Part shown: positions 40,456 through 54,100 of the stretch, in pieces
Layout of the letters: each line of letters opens with the position of its first letter
Position numbering within the stretch: the first letter of the stretch is position 1
DNA from: Hanleya hanleyi
Taxonomy: Eukaryota > Mollusca > Polyplacophora > Lepidopleurida > Hanleyidae
Direction of reading: 5' to 3'
Length of the DNA: 64,000 nt
Assembly: GCA_036873755.1 (NCBI GenBank)
Contig: JAVTVY010039232.1
Span: 1-64,000 of the forward strand
Notes under the pieces: generated by a model
What the model was told of the DNA's origin: nothing
The model's database searches: none
The model's input: only the letters and a program-made list of their open reading frames with translations
Translations under genes and position numbers: made by a program

Positions 40456-41059
40456 CCAATCAATACATGATCTAGGATACATTATTCTATGGCGGTGAAA
40501 ACATTTGCATTCCCAATGGATTTGCTCAGAAAAGTAGATAGCAAAACGATAGTTCAGCAACAGGGTATATAATCATACATGGTAATATCCTGCCAGTTGG
40601 CATTATTTCCATTAGCATTGTTATCCGAAAGGGAACTGACAAGCTGTGATATATTTTCTTTCAACCTATGACAATCACAGACAATAGTTCCATCAACTTA
40701 TAAAAATATAACTCTATTATCACAAGCAAGTGTCAGGTCCGACATTCAATAGTGTTTGTACCTTGTTGAAAAAAATGCAGCCTTGCCAATCAGGAGAGAG
40801 AGAGAAATTAGATTCAACGTCACATGTAGCAATAGTTCAGATATATACCGACAATCTGCCAAACATTTATGATCCATCACAATTGTTTGCAAGACAAATG
40901 TTGTTGATGAAAGAGAATAATTATGCAGATCCTAATATATCATTTAATTAACAAACAAATAATACTTTGAATTGTAGGCAAAGTTGACGGCATAACTTAT
41001 CATGTTTCATTTTACATTCTGGTTCATGGTAACATTATTAGGGGAAGTGACTTCTCATA
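40456..41059. other. No gene recognised
   Basis: AT-rich spacer. Strings such as CATGGTAATATCC and TCAGTTTGCTATCTACG-like text at 40500-40590 recur in inverse near 42790-42860, flanking the inverted gene copies. This suggests a larger inverted repeat around 41060-42440. Confidence 0.35.
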
Positions 41060-41720
41060 TATATAGTTGATGTCTTTTATTGTTATTCCTCATGAACACT
41101 GCCATAATTTGAGGAATATTTCACAGCACTATCAATCCCAATACCAGTCTTCGCCAATGTCATTTTCAAAGGTCGTTTGATGAGTTTGCACACCTCAGTC
41201 GTTTGCATTCTCCACACACACTTGAACAATCCAGGCCATGATCCTTACAGGCGCATCTGCTTCAGCTGCAATCCTTCTTGCAGTTCCACCTGATAACCTC
41301 AAGTAACCTCTGAAGCTGGTGGCAGATCAGTTTTCACAGGGAGAAACCGATTGAATTGTCCACTCCCATTTTTGTGGCTGCAATGGATGGTCTTCCCCTC
41401 AAGTCAATTCCTTCGTCTGGGTTACTACAGTATAAACATATAGGCGTTTTCTATGGTGCTGCAATAACTGACCTTCGTCGGGACTCCCATGACCTGGAAG
41501 AACACTACATCTTTTTGGTGAAATAGCTCAGGGACAGTTGTCTTCTTCAAGGCAGCACCTTTGTCAATGCCATATGGTCGGAATACTGTGTCACAGCCCA
41601 GAATGGCATGCACAAGCAACATATTTGTACAGACTTACATTCCCAGCACAGCCTTTGTCTTCTTGACATTCCAAACTCTTCGGCCCCGCTAGTGACATGG
41701 TCATTCAGTCAAAGAAAGAT
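41060..41720 (-). pseudogene. Decayed copy of an uncharacterised invertebrate gene family, inverted copy
   Basis: The - strand reads KKTKAVLGM, then VCTNMLLVHAILGCDTVF, PYGIDKGAALKKTT and, after breaks, a cysteine-rich tail with CNCKKDCS, RCACKDHGLDC and SSVCGEC. From memory, the HAILGCDT motif and the CxC...HGLDCS...CGEC tail mark a large repetitive family of unnamed proteins in cnidarians, molluscs and insects, possibly with a PIN-like nuclease core. The function is unknown. Stops and frameshifts make this a pseudogene. Confidence 0.5.
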
Positions 41721-41789
41721 GAATTCCTAGCAAACAACGTCAACAAGTAGCAGTTCATTACTCTTATGAGTGACCAGTTGGAAAGGGCG

Positions 41790-42440
41790 GGATGTTTCAT
41801 ATGCAGATGTTTTTATTTATTGCCGTTTAATCGACTGAAAGCATCAAAACTTTGGTTAGTGATGATATTGACCTGTTAGTTCTGCTCTGTTTTCATGCAG
41901 ACATGGATGACAATGACATCTACTTTCAGCCAAGAGAGAATGCAAAGAAACGGATAGTTTGGAAGACAAAGGCTGTGCTGGGAATGCAAGTCTGCACAAA
42001 TATGCTGTTTGTGCATGACATTCAGGGCTGTGACACAGTATACTGATCATATGGCATTGGCAAATGTGCGGCCGTAAAGAAAACAACGCTCAATGAGCTA
42101 TTTCGCCAACAAGCTAAAGTGTTCAACCAGGCCATTGGGAGTCCCGATGGAGGTTATCTATTGCAGGTGCTTGAGTGTTTATACAATGGTATGTGCAGGT
42201 ACAAAACCTTCCACCAACATCAGCATCAGCTAAGTATCAAGGTTCGCGTGTTTAGAGTGGAAAGGGGAAGACCATGCATTGCAGCCACAAGAATTAGGGT
42301 GGACGGCTTCTCTCTGTGAAAACTGAACTGCCACCAGTTCCACTCTTTGAGGTTATCAGGTGCAATTGCAAGAAAGATTGCAGCTGAAGAAGATGCATCT
42401 GTAGGAGCATGGCCTATATTGTTGAAAATGTAAAATGAGA
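41790..42440 (+). pseudogene. Decayed copy of the same family, direct copy
   Basis: The + strand reads LVSDDIDLLVLLCFHADMDD, KTKAVLGMQVCTNMLFVHDI and QGCDTVY. An in-frame TGA at 42045 is followed by SYGIGKCAAVKKTTLNELFR and QQAKVFNQAIGSPDGG. A cysteine-rich tail (CNCKKDCS at about 42362) follows after frameshifts. The (S/E)DTDLLVL-like motif is altered to SDDIDLLVL. An acidic segment of this kind is typical of PIN/FEN-like nucleases, but that is an inference. It is the mirror image of 41060-41720. Confidence 0.5.
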
Positions 42441-43846
42441 CATGGTAAATGGCATGGTAGAACGTCATGGTAGAACATCAAGTTTGCCTATAATCTAGAT
42501 TATTATTTGTTTGATAAATAGATGATAGCATCTGCTTAATTATTCTTCTTTCGTCAAAATGTATCTGACACACAATTACGATAGATCATTAATGGTTTGC
42601 AGAGCTGTATTTTTCAACAAGGCACATGTTGTGATAATAGAGAGATATCTCCATGAGTGGGTTTGTGGAAATATTGTCTGTGACAGTTATCGGTTGAAGG
42701 AAAATATATCACAGCTTGCCATTTCATTTATTTTGGGAGAGAATTCCTCTTTCATATGATTATGCTAATGGCAAAAATGTCTGCTGTCTGAATATTACCA
42801 TGTATAATTCATATAGCCTGATGCTGAACTATCAGTTTGCTATCTACGCTTATGAGCAAATCCACCGGGAAGACACATGTTTTCACCACCATGGCATACT
42901 GTACCCTGGGTCATGTATTAATTGGATTTCTGGAGGATAAACTGTCCTACCTTGCTTATATGAGGCATAATGGCCTATTATGTTTTATAAAATGGCGTAT
43001 CTTTGTTTTCAAAAAAGTCGTATCTCCACCAAATAGATTTTGGTAGACTTTTAGTATGTTGTTCCATGTTGTTCTGGAAATCTATTAGAAAAGCATACCA
43101 GTGAAAAAAATTCTGTTGCAATTTGTTTTGGGTCCAGCTAAAAAAACACAGATAGATGGCCTGGACTGTCATGAAAATGGTAAAAAGTTCAGATTTAGAA
43201 TGACCCCATACATCCGCCATTTTGAATTTCTCCATAAATATTTTCGTGCAAGGGTATTATTTTAGGCTGAGTATAACCTTGATATGATAACGAATGGAAT
43301 GAGTGTAAGCAATGACCCATTTCTTTCACGCTTAGTACCAAGTACAAGGTTTTCTTATAGGAGCAAGAGACAGGTAAACACTGAAATTTCGCGAAAAATA
43401 CCTCAAATTTCAACTTGAAATTTAATATATTTCCCATGCATATCTGTTTGTAGACTTTTAGTATGTTATTCTAGAGACCTTTCGGAAATGCACTGCAGCA
43501 AAAACAATTCTGTTGCAATTTGTGGTGGGTCAAACCTCAATTTGACTGGACTAAGTTTCTCATGTATCGATGATCACACTGAACAGCGAAATGGTATCAG
43601 AGATACACATGATTAATGATTTCGCATAAATTAAAGATGGCCACCGTAGTTTCCACCCAATCAGGTCCAGATTCAATCTGGTTCTGGGTCATGAGCATAT
43701 GGATGTGCACTGCAAGTTTGGTGTGCCTAGTGTAAGTAGTTCTGAAGATATCTTGGTAACGAGAAAGTTGTGACGGACAGAAGGACGAATGGACGTACAT
43801 GATGATGACAATACCTTTCGGCCAACATGAGATTGATCTAATCAAA
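42441..43846. other. No gene; end of an inverted flank and a repeat tail
   Basis: 42780-42950 echoes 40480-40590 in inverse. 43600-43832 contains a partial copy of the GGACGNACGTACATG repeat whose tail reads GACAATACC...GGCCAACA. No coding exon is recognised. I searched the - strand here for the missing DIS3L2 exons without success. Confidence 0.35.
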
Positions 43847-44860
43847 ACCCCTCGGCTTTCCCCAAGTGATTGTGACCCATGTGTAGTGTGAATTGGGGAA
43901 GAGATAGTTCTATGTGGGATGATCAAGATATACCGGTAGTACATTCAGGCATATAGGACAGAAATAGAAAATTATATATCTGTAAAGGGGCATAACTCTG
44001 TAAAATATGGGTCGAGGGGAGCCACTTTCGATAGGCGTCTGATTTAGCACTCTGTAAAATAAGAACCGAGACGAATAAGCTGTACCGAACATGGATCTGC
44101 AGATTTAACTTGTACATATAGCTACAGATAACAAAATTGGAGATTATTACATCCGAAAGGGGCATAACTCCATAAGCCGAGGCGGGTTATCCTTTGTTGG
44201 CTTGTAGAATACAACAATATAAATAAGTTTCCAAAATATAGTAGCTATATCGAACACAGTTTTGCAGATATAGTTGGTTACATTCAGGCATATAGGACAG
44301 AAAAAGAAATTAATATATCAGTAAAGGGGCATAACTCTGTAAAGTATGGGCCGAGGGGAACCACTTTCGATAGGCGTCTGACTTAGCACTACTGTAAAAT
44401 AAGAACCGAGACGAATAAGTTGTACCGAACACGGATCTGCAGATATAACTTGTACATTCAACTACAGGTAACAAAATCGGAGATTATTACATCCGAAAGG
44501 GGCGTAACTCCATAAGCCGAGGCGAGTAATCCTTCGTTGGCTTGTAGAATACAACAATATAAATAAGTGTCCAAAATATAGGAGCTATACCGAACACAGT
44601 TCTGCAGATATAGTTTCTTACATTCAGGCATATAGGACAAATAGAAATTAATATAGCTGTAAAGGCGCAGAACTCTGTAAATTATGGGCCGAGGGAAGCC
44701 ACTTTCAATAGGCGTCTGACTTAGCACTAGATAAATAAGTGTTGAAAATTTGGCGGTTGTATCTCAAGCGGTTTTGCCTAAAATGCGTTAACCGACGGAC
44801 GGACGGACGTACATGGCAACGACAATACCACGAGGCCAAAATGGCCGAGGGGTAAAAAAA
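43847..44860. mobile_element. Dispersed repeat with AACCCCTCGGC / GGCCGAGGGGTAA ends
   Basis: The ends are short inverted termini. The interior has roughly 340-bp units beginning with the GGGGCATAACTCTGTAAA-like string at about 43988, 44328 and 44665, each containing TTTCGATAGGCGTCTGA. The right end carries CGACGGACGGACGGACGTAC followed by ATGGCAACGACAATACC. There are no coding frames. Related copies lie at 47937-49240, 54924-55610 and 57744-58785 and, partially, at 56300-56455. Confidence 0.65.
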
Positions 44861-45052
44861 CCGGCAGGAGATGATCTCAGGATGAAAATAACAACAACAT
44901 GACAACAAGATGATATCATTCTGCGGGACAGTCTGTTGAGTTATTTGGATAATATTTATGAGAACATTTAAGACAATTCACATAGATATCAATGAGAAAC
45001 ACTGTTAACTTATAACTCAGGTACACTTAGCTTTGATGGTATAAAATATTAC

Positions 45053-45160
45053 CTTATGTAAATTGAGCACCCTTTCCCTAATTTTGGCCACAGAGAATCC
45101 ATTTGTAATGGGAGGCAACTTCTCTTCACTCCATTCTTTGTCTGGATTCTCTATGAAACC
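45053..45160 (-). CDS. DIS3L2: DIS3L2 exon g (36 codons)
   Basis: The acceptor CCTTTCAG precedes [20 protein letters not shown], followed by [16 protein letters not shown] and the donor GTAATA. It is phase 0 at both ends. The ELPPI...V..VLNLH pattern is the loop following the first RNB half in DIS3L2. This is the last RNB exon I can find. Confidence 0.85.
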
Positions 45161-48100
45161 CTGAAAGGCAAAGTCCATTATGATCAATGACCATAAAAAC
45201 AGTATGTAATACTGCATATAAAAAGCTGAGAAAATCCAGTTTTACTTCAATAAGATTGTAGAGATAAGACATTTCAAGGGTTGCATTTTCAGTATCTATC
45301 TCCATACTGGGCAGAATATCATAATATTTTCCTCTCCATATCAAAGGACATTGTAGATTGTACTGAGGATTCGCCCTCATTCAGGTCTGGTTGAAAGATA
45401 ATAATAAATATTACCTTTGTATTTTTATATGCCCGCCCAAAAAGGGACGTATTATGTGATGGTGGTTAAATCCGGATGTCCGTTCCCCATGTCCAGTCTA
45501 TATCTGGGACAGTTTTCTATTTACAGTTCCAATTTTTGATGAGTGGATACACTGAGGGGAGACGATGTGTCGCGTACCAAAATGGAGGTGAAGGTCAAAG
45601 GTCACTGGCCAAAAAACCAGAAAATCAATGAACCGTTTGTATGTCTATACCTGTGACCGTTTTCTATCCACAGTTGCAATTTATTTATGAGTGGATAAAC
45701 TAGGTCAAAATGATGCATCTCGTACTAAAATTGAGGTCGGGTCATAGGTCAAAGGTCACTGTGGCCTAAAAATGAGGAATTCATCGATGATTGACAGTTT
45801 TCTATCTACAGTTCCAATTTTTGGCGAGTGGATACCCTGTGGGGGGGGGGGGCAGGCAAGATGTGTCACATACCAAATGTAGGGTAAAGGTCAGAAGTCA
45901 GAAGGTCAGTGCGACCTAAAAATCAGGAAATTATTGAAAAATGCTAATTTTTTGTGAGTGGATTCGGTAGGGGGGAAAAATGTGTTGCATATCAAAAATT
46001 AGGTCAAGGTCACTGACCTCAAATTCAAGAAATCATCAAAAGTATATTTTTTTTGTGTCAGTAGATACATTAGGGGGGTAGGATGTGCCACGTTCCAGAA
46101 TATAGGTCAAGGTCTAAATGACCCGTGTCCCCAAATCTTGAAATTCTTAAAAATCATGAATATATTTTTAAGGGGAGACGATGGGTCGTGTACAAAATTG
46201 AGGTCAAGGTCGAAGGTCAAGGTCACCCCAAAAGCAGGAAATCATTCAGTAAATCACATTTTATATGACCAACATAGAAAAGGTTGTATAATCCAATGAG
46301 TTCTGTTCATATATCCGTCGACCCATCCATTAACATTTGCTACCCTTGCGATATGGATTGGTACCAAATATCAGGTATATCTTACTCGAAGGGCAAAAAG
46401 GTATCCTATTCTTTCGAGGTCAAAGGTCAAGGTCACAGTCCCCTGAAACTGAATCCAGTTTATTGTTAGGTTGGACTATTCAGAGTTGTGTCCCCTACAA
46501 ATATATGGCATTTGTCCATGGGAGTTGTTGGGAGTTGTCTCCCCTGTTTGATACATGTATGAAACAGCTACATTCAGTTAAACTGTTGTGAAATAAAAAC
46601 CATGCATTTAGTATTTTAACTGGTAGAGGGGTTCTCTCTGAACTATTCTCACCCGAAGGGAATCTATTTGAAGGAAAACTGATATTTTCTTGTGTTTGAC
46701 TTGTCGATTTCATTGTGATATGTGAGCTCTCAGCTCTTGTTTCAAGGTCACCTAGTTACCAAGAGTTAAGCCCCTTTTGGTTTATCATTCAATATAATGT
46801 GTCATAAATGTTATGTTCTCCTAAGCACAAAATCTTAGACCTTTCTCTGGATTGCTAGCTACCAATTGGGATCAAGACAATTAAACAACCTTGAAATTTG
46901 GACCAGTGTATTTCAGATGTACGGGCATATATTGAAGCCCCTTGGGCTCTTGTTCTGATTGAAATAGGGAATAAAATCTTGTTGTATAGTCAGAATCATT
47001 GCAATTCAATGCGTCTCATAATTCCTCAATAACAGGCTCATGAAGTAGTGCGTTTGAGCGAAATCACTGATGTTTGAGGTGAAAACACCAATTTTTCTCA
47101 ACAACAGCCCCATGAGGCTCCCAGGGATTGACCTGGGCTGTCGTTGTGCACACTCCATGTCATGGTAAGAATAGGCCCCGGCCCTCAGGCTGCTTGCCGT
47201 AAGAGGCGACTAACTGGGGCACCCGTGGGGTTCCCAGGTGTGAAAAGGAAAAATACCTCACCTGTAGGGTCATGTGTGTTAAAAACAATAGGATCCTACT
47301 CGTGTGGTTTCCGGGTATGAAAGCAATAGGAACAAACATCGTGATATGATTGGAATAGTGTTGAAAGCGACGTTAAATCATATTCGCTCACTCACTCACT
47401 CACTCAATCAATATATAAACATAAGGATATCAACAATAACCATACCGAGTTTCATACAAAATACTGGTTCTTCTAATAAGTAGCTGTGGACCGAAGTTGA
47501 TTCTGGTAAATCTTTAAATGTTTACATATTTTTCACTTCATCAGACATTTTGACCACAGGTAAGTCCTATTCGGAAAAAATGTTCTTCTTGAAAAAATGT
47601 TCACACTGTTTAGTAGATGTATATACCTGTGCATGGTCATAGCTCAGTTTGACACAGGACCGTATCACAGATCTGCCGAACCACTCCCCTTGTATCTACA
47701 AATACAACAGTCTAAGATTTATGAGGGGGCACATCTAGAATGGAACAATCATGATGCAAGGGGCAAACATATATTATAGTATCTGATAATATAGATAAAT
47801 TATACTCAGTTTCACAAATAAACAAGATGAAGCTGAATACATGTATAGATATAAAAAGATAAGTACCGTATAGAAGTGGATATAAACATACTTATTTCAT
47901 ACAACCACATTAACAAACATGAAGCTGCGCTATCGAAACCCCTCGGCTCTGAACCCCAGCTATTATAGTGTAAGGGTGTCTCTACCAATTGATTGGCTTG
48001 TGGGAAGAAATATTTACCCCTGGTATTGTAAGTGTACTTTCTTTGAAAAAAAAGAAAAGTTTTCCTCCCCTTAAATTAATTTGTTTCTGGAATAAATTGA

Positions 48101-51100
48101 AAGAGCTGTATCGGTGTCTCACCAAAACAACAGTACACATGGCTAGATAAATACAGTACATGTATACTAAATGGGATATGTATGTCATTTTCAAAAGAGA
48201 TTTGCAAGCATTCTTTGCATTGTCTAAGAAAATAAATCAATAAATCAGTCATCCAATCAATAAATAAATGTGACAGTATACTAACATGATATAGAAATAA
48301 TATGCAAACTTAACATAGGAATTAGTGGATTTTGTTAGACAAGGGGCATACTTTCTGACACGACTCATTTTGATAGGCATCTAGTGTCATTTTCAAAACA
48401 GATTTGCAGGCATTCTTCGCATTGTGTAAGAGAATTAGAATAAATCAATAAATCAGTCATCCAATCAATAAATAAATGTGATAGTATACAAACATGATAT
48501 AGAAATTATATGCAAACTTAACATAGGAATTAGCGGATTTTATTAGACAAGGGGCATAACTCTGCAAAATACTTTCTGACACGACTCATTTTCGATAGGC
48601 ATCTAGTTCAGGTCAAGAGAAACAATTGTATCACGTTATGATGTTGTATATGGAACGGTTCTGAAATTATCACAATAAATCATAAATGGATTTTTATTTG
48701 TAAAAAGGGGCATAACTCTGCAAAATATTGTCCGAGATGACTCCTTTCGATAGGCTTCTGATTTACGTGAAGATAAATAGATGTAACAAGTTTGGTTGCC
48801 ATGCATGAAATGGTTCTGTAGATATCGCGGTAACGGATTTTTTTAGACAAGGGGCATAACTCTGCAAAATGCTTTCTGACACGACTCATTTTCGATGGGC
48901 ATCTAGTTTAGGTCAAGAGAAACAACTGTATCACGTTAGGATGTTGTATATGGAACAGTTCTGTAATTATCACAATAACAAATCATAAATGGATTTTTAT
49001 TTGTAAAAAGGGGCATAACTCTGCAAAATATTGTCCGAGATGACTCATTTTCGATAGGCTTCTGATTTACGTGAAGATAAATAGATGTAACAAGTTTGGT
49101 TGCCATGCATGAAACGGTTCTTTAGATATCGCGGTAACGGACGGACGGACGTACGTACGGACATACGGACGTACGGACGGACAGCCGTACATGATGACGA
49201 CAATACCCCTAGGCCAAATTTGGCCGAGGGGTAAAAAAAATGCATTAAATGGATTTGTAGCACGTGAACAGAACGTAATCTGTATACACATTAGATGCAG
49301 ATGGAACACAAGAAATAAAGACTAATTAGTCAATATACATGATGCATAGTTGAATTTCAGACACTCACTCAGAAAATTCAGACACTTACTCAGCAATTTC
49401 AGACACTCGTTCAGCAATTTCAGACACTCAGCAATTTCACAAACCCACTCATCAATTTCAGACTCAATCGGCAATTTCAGACACTCAATCAGCAAATTTC
49501 AGACACTCACTCAGCAATTTCAGACAATCACTCAGCAACTTCACACACTCAACAATTTCAGATGCGCAATCAGCAATTTCACACACCCACTCAGCAATTT
49601 CAGACCACCGCTCAACCATTTCAGACACTTGCTGAACCATTTCCGACACTCACTCCGCAATTTGAGGCACCCACTCAGCAATTTCAGAAACCCACTCAGC
49701 AATGTCACTCTGTAAAGTTACCTTACAGCTGATGGGTGATAGTCTAAAATTGTCCAATGGCAGGTACCATGTACTTGCTACTCGTGATAATTACAAAATA
49801 ATTACAGGTGAAAAATTATAGTCTGAACCTTGATGAGAAAGACATTATTTACAAATCGGGGTTATACAAGATGCATGTTACCTATCTTTCGAGAAGATCA
49901 GTAAACGTACCGTTCCATTTTGATCCATGTGCCACACAACCGAGAAGGAAAGTCTGTCCTCATTTGGGTTGAGGCTACACAGTTGTTCACACAATAGTCG
50001 AGGTAACATGGGAACTACCTGGGGAATACCAATAATGAGATGACTGAAGAAGGATAGCGATACAGTGAATGGTCCAACACCACACAGGACATAATTTGAC
50101 AAAATAAAAATAATGCACATGTAATAATACTTCATTTATGGACGGAATTTAATTGGTACAAACCCAATCTTCCTCGAGCCCCGCATACACTCACAATTAC
50201 ATATGATTCATTCACTATTCTCTGACAAAAGTTAGGAAATGAAGTTACCCTTACCGAAAAAATATGCAAGGCACATGGAAGTCTAGCAAGAATGAGTCAA
50301 GACTGATGCAAGAGTTTGGAGACAAATTTCCAATGCAAGAAATGTGCAAGGCAGGAACATCAAGTGCATGGACACCTCAGGACTAATGCAAGACTTCAGA
50401 CTTAGCAAAATATTCTATGCAAGACTGATGCAAGGATCCAGTTAGACATCATAGAACAGCAAAGATCATGCCTGTCCATTGCAAGAAAACAAAATAAAAT
50501 AGAAAAAATATCAGTTTGGTTGGTGGATGATGCATGTTTGATGCAAGTCTGATAATAAGTCTGTGGATATTTGCTTTTGCATATAAAACAAAAAAATTAA
50601 AAACAAAACAAAAAACAACAACATATTATTATGCATATATACAGACCCTTGTATTACATTATCCATCTTGTGGTTCCATGTAGTTTCTTTTTTTCTTGTT
50701 TTCTCTTAATATTTGATCGATTTCCTTAAACGAAATAGTGCACTAGTTGATATACTAGACCAGAGTCCAATTCCATTTCAAGTGCATGACTCAAGGGAGA
50801 CAAATTTTGTGACGTCACATGTCTCGTGGTGTTGTAGCGCGCGCGCGTTAATTTGAAGTTCAACGGCGGAGATGTGAATACGGTGAAAGATGCAATTTGC
50901 TGTAGTGACATAATATTGACAGTTCCTACTCTGTAAATGATTATTTATATCCAAAGAGGATTCTTTATCGTCATACAACATATTTTTCTTCGTGTAGGAA
51001 AACTTTGTGAGCAGACGTTGAAAATCTCGTTCGTTGGACAGGTTCCGGTTCTGGGATTATGCAGCCCCCAATTTTCAACACTCTAGTAGTCGCGTCTTTT

Positions 51101-54100
51101 CCCGTGAATTCGGCCTTCATGCCCCAGGTGAGGGTTAACGGTTCCAACTTTGAACTGTGCAGCGTTTGGAAAATAGTGTTGGAGTTCTGATGAGTTAATA
51201 GGCCAGCATTTTAGCAGAGTTCATTCGACCAAGGAACATACTTCGGAATTGTGGCTCACCTGTTCGTTATTTTCATGGCTGATCAACCGATATCAGTGAG
51301 TAATGCAGTTGCATTGTAATTGAATTAACTAGGAGTTATACCAATTTATAATATCAGTATTACTATCACAGCTGGGTGATATTGCAACTGTATTCCTCTT
51401 TTATACTTTATTTAAAGTTTTCCAATCTTATGTTTTCTCATTATAAATACATAGGCCTATACTTTTATGTTTTCTTTTCCCTATTTTTGCATTTTTTTAA
51501 ATCTTACAGTATTCTATTCCCATTGCCTAAAATTTCTGCTATAATGACATGTACCTTATTTCATTTTTGAAAAAAAATAAATCTTTTGTTTACTTGACGT
51601 AATTCTCTGCTTTGTATTTTCGATTTGGAATTACTTTTAATTATTTATCAAACGATATGCAACATGGCAGGTCGGACTCATCTGGCATTTGAGTTTGATG
51701 CTCTGACCGGTCAGGGAATGACCCTCCGTTCATATGGCCAGGCATCATTTGTGTAGTTAATTTTAATACCATTGCGCCCCCCCCGACCCCCCCCCATACA
51801 CACTTTTGAATGGAAAAGCCCTTAACTTTGTTCTGGAATCCCTCTCAGGACCAAGAATAGACGCCACAGAATGTTCGATTGATGCGCTGAATGGTTGGGT
51901 CTGGAGCATGGTCTTTCTTTTTTATTTTCACCTGGACTGCTGTTCTGGCAAATTTTCGTGGTGCATCAAAGGCACCAATGTATGACGATTATATTCACTC
52001 ATTTTTTTTTCTTCTGCCTGTTTTAATTACTGCAAACACAACTGTGATACCCCAATAAATAAACTGTCGGTATACTTGCATCTAGATGTACTGGCATCAT
52101 CCTTGCATTTTCTACAGGAAATAATTTTTCATGCAAGGATTACTCAAGGAAAATTACATAATCCTTGCACTTGCATCGTCCTTGAGTCAGTGCCATGCAA
52201 GAACGGCGTAAGGATAAAGTAATTTTCCTATCGGTATCCTTGCATCGAGATGTACTTGCATCATCCTTGCATTTTCTACAGGAAAAAAATTTCATTCAAG
52301 GATTACTCAAGGAAAATTACATTATCCTTGCACTTGCATCGTCCTTGCGTGTCATGCAAGGAAGGCGTAAGGATAAAGTAATTTTCCTATCGGTATCCTT
52401 GCATCGAAATGTACTGGCATCATCCTTGCATTTTCTACAGGAAATAGTTTTCCACGCAAGGATTACTCAAGGAAAATTACATAATCCTTGCACCTGCATC
52501 GTCCTTGCGTGTCATGCAAGGAAGGCGTAAGGATAAAGTAATTTTCCTATCGGTATCCTTGCATCGAAATGTACTTGCATCATCCTTGCATTGTCCACAG
52601 GAAAACATTTTCGACGCAAGGATTACTCAAGGAAAATTGCATTATCCCTGTCCTTGCAAGGACGGCGTAAGGATAAAGTAATTTTCCTATCGGTATCCTT
52701 GCATCGAAATTTACTTGCATCATCCTTGCATTGCCCACAGGAAAAAAAAAATCACGCAAGGGTTACTCAAGGAAAATTGCATTATCCCTGCACTTGCATC
52801 GTCCTTGCGTGTCATGCAAGGATGGCATAAGGATAAAGTAATTTGCCTATCGGTATCCTTGCATCGAGATGTACTTGCATCATCCTTGCATTTTCTACAG
52901 GAAAAAATTTTTCACGCAAGGATTACTCAAGGAAAATTGCATTATCCCTGCACTTGCATCGTCCTTGCATATCATAAGGATAAAGTCATTTTCCTGTCGG
53001 TATCCTTGCATCGAGTTGTACTTCATTGGTACGTACCATTCTTGCATTTTTTGCAATTTCGGAATTAGTCTTGCATGTGTCTTGCCGATAGGAATATTAC
53101 CTTATCCTATCGTCATCCTTGCGCCGAATATGCAAGGGCAATGCAAGGCGCTTCCTTGCAATTGACTTGCGTTCGCCTTGCATTTTTTTTCGGTAAGGGT
53201 ATAGAAGAGCAGGTACAAGAGAGAGAAAATATATACATATATAAATAGCATATAAAATGACAGTGGCAGAAATCCTTATTGATATCTGTGTTATGTACAA
53301 TACGAAAAGGTGAGCAATAACATGTAAACATTTACCAACTAGAAATATTTTAACAGAATAAAAGTTTCCATGCATTTTTTTGAAAGCAATTATGTTGGAC
53401 GATATCTATTGTATTTGATTCAAGAGAGTCACTCCAGAGTATTTGAAGGTCTGTTTGTAGATTTTGATATATGTATTGGGTTTGGAGAGAACAAGATTTT
53501 GGTTTGGAATCCGGAGTTCATAGACTATATTCTGGTCCCAAACATTAACACAATGTGGTCTTCCAATGGAAACCAGCCAGTATGAATGTATGGTTACAGC
53601 ACATGTGACTAAGTTTCTGGGCCAGAGGTACTGTTTAAGGGGAGAGGGGGGTGTGATTGGGGCCAGTCTGAATAGTCAAACCCTGTAGCCAAACAAATCA
53701 CCACTGAAGCTCAACAAGATGGCCACATTCAAGTCTCATGTAAATTTTGTAGGGGAAATCCCCTAATTATTCGCGATGCAGAGATGAACTCTCCCCACTC
53801 CAAACAAATGGTTACTTTCGAATTATTATTTAAGCTAATTCCAGCAAAACAATTTTCATGGGAGATTGCACCCATCAGCCAGATGTAATTTTCAGCTGAC
53901 AACCACAAATCTGCGTCCATAATACCAAACTTATAGGCCAAAACATTGAGCATTTTCTTTCATTCAGAATTTTTTTCTGGTTTCTCTTTTCAGGTTTTTC
54001 TTTTCAGGTCTTTTTTCATCTTTTCACCTATGCAGTTTCGTGATAAGTCTAATTTGGAAACTTGATCATGATCCCAATCAGCAGATGCCTCTTCTATATA

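Noticed and set aside
45126..45380. - strand 84-codon frame overlapping DIS3L2 exon g
   Set aside because: It is in another frame from the conserved exon; only 45053-45160 matches the family.
49350..49715. 121-codon + strand frame with RH-NF repeats
   Set aside because: Direct translation of a 21-bp minisatellite inside a DIS3L2 intron.
52195..53165. Several open frames of 80-120 codons in both strands
   Set aside because: They are produced by the 160-bp tandem array and repeat the same peptide; no independent coding evidence.
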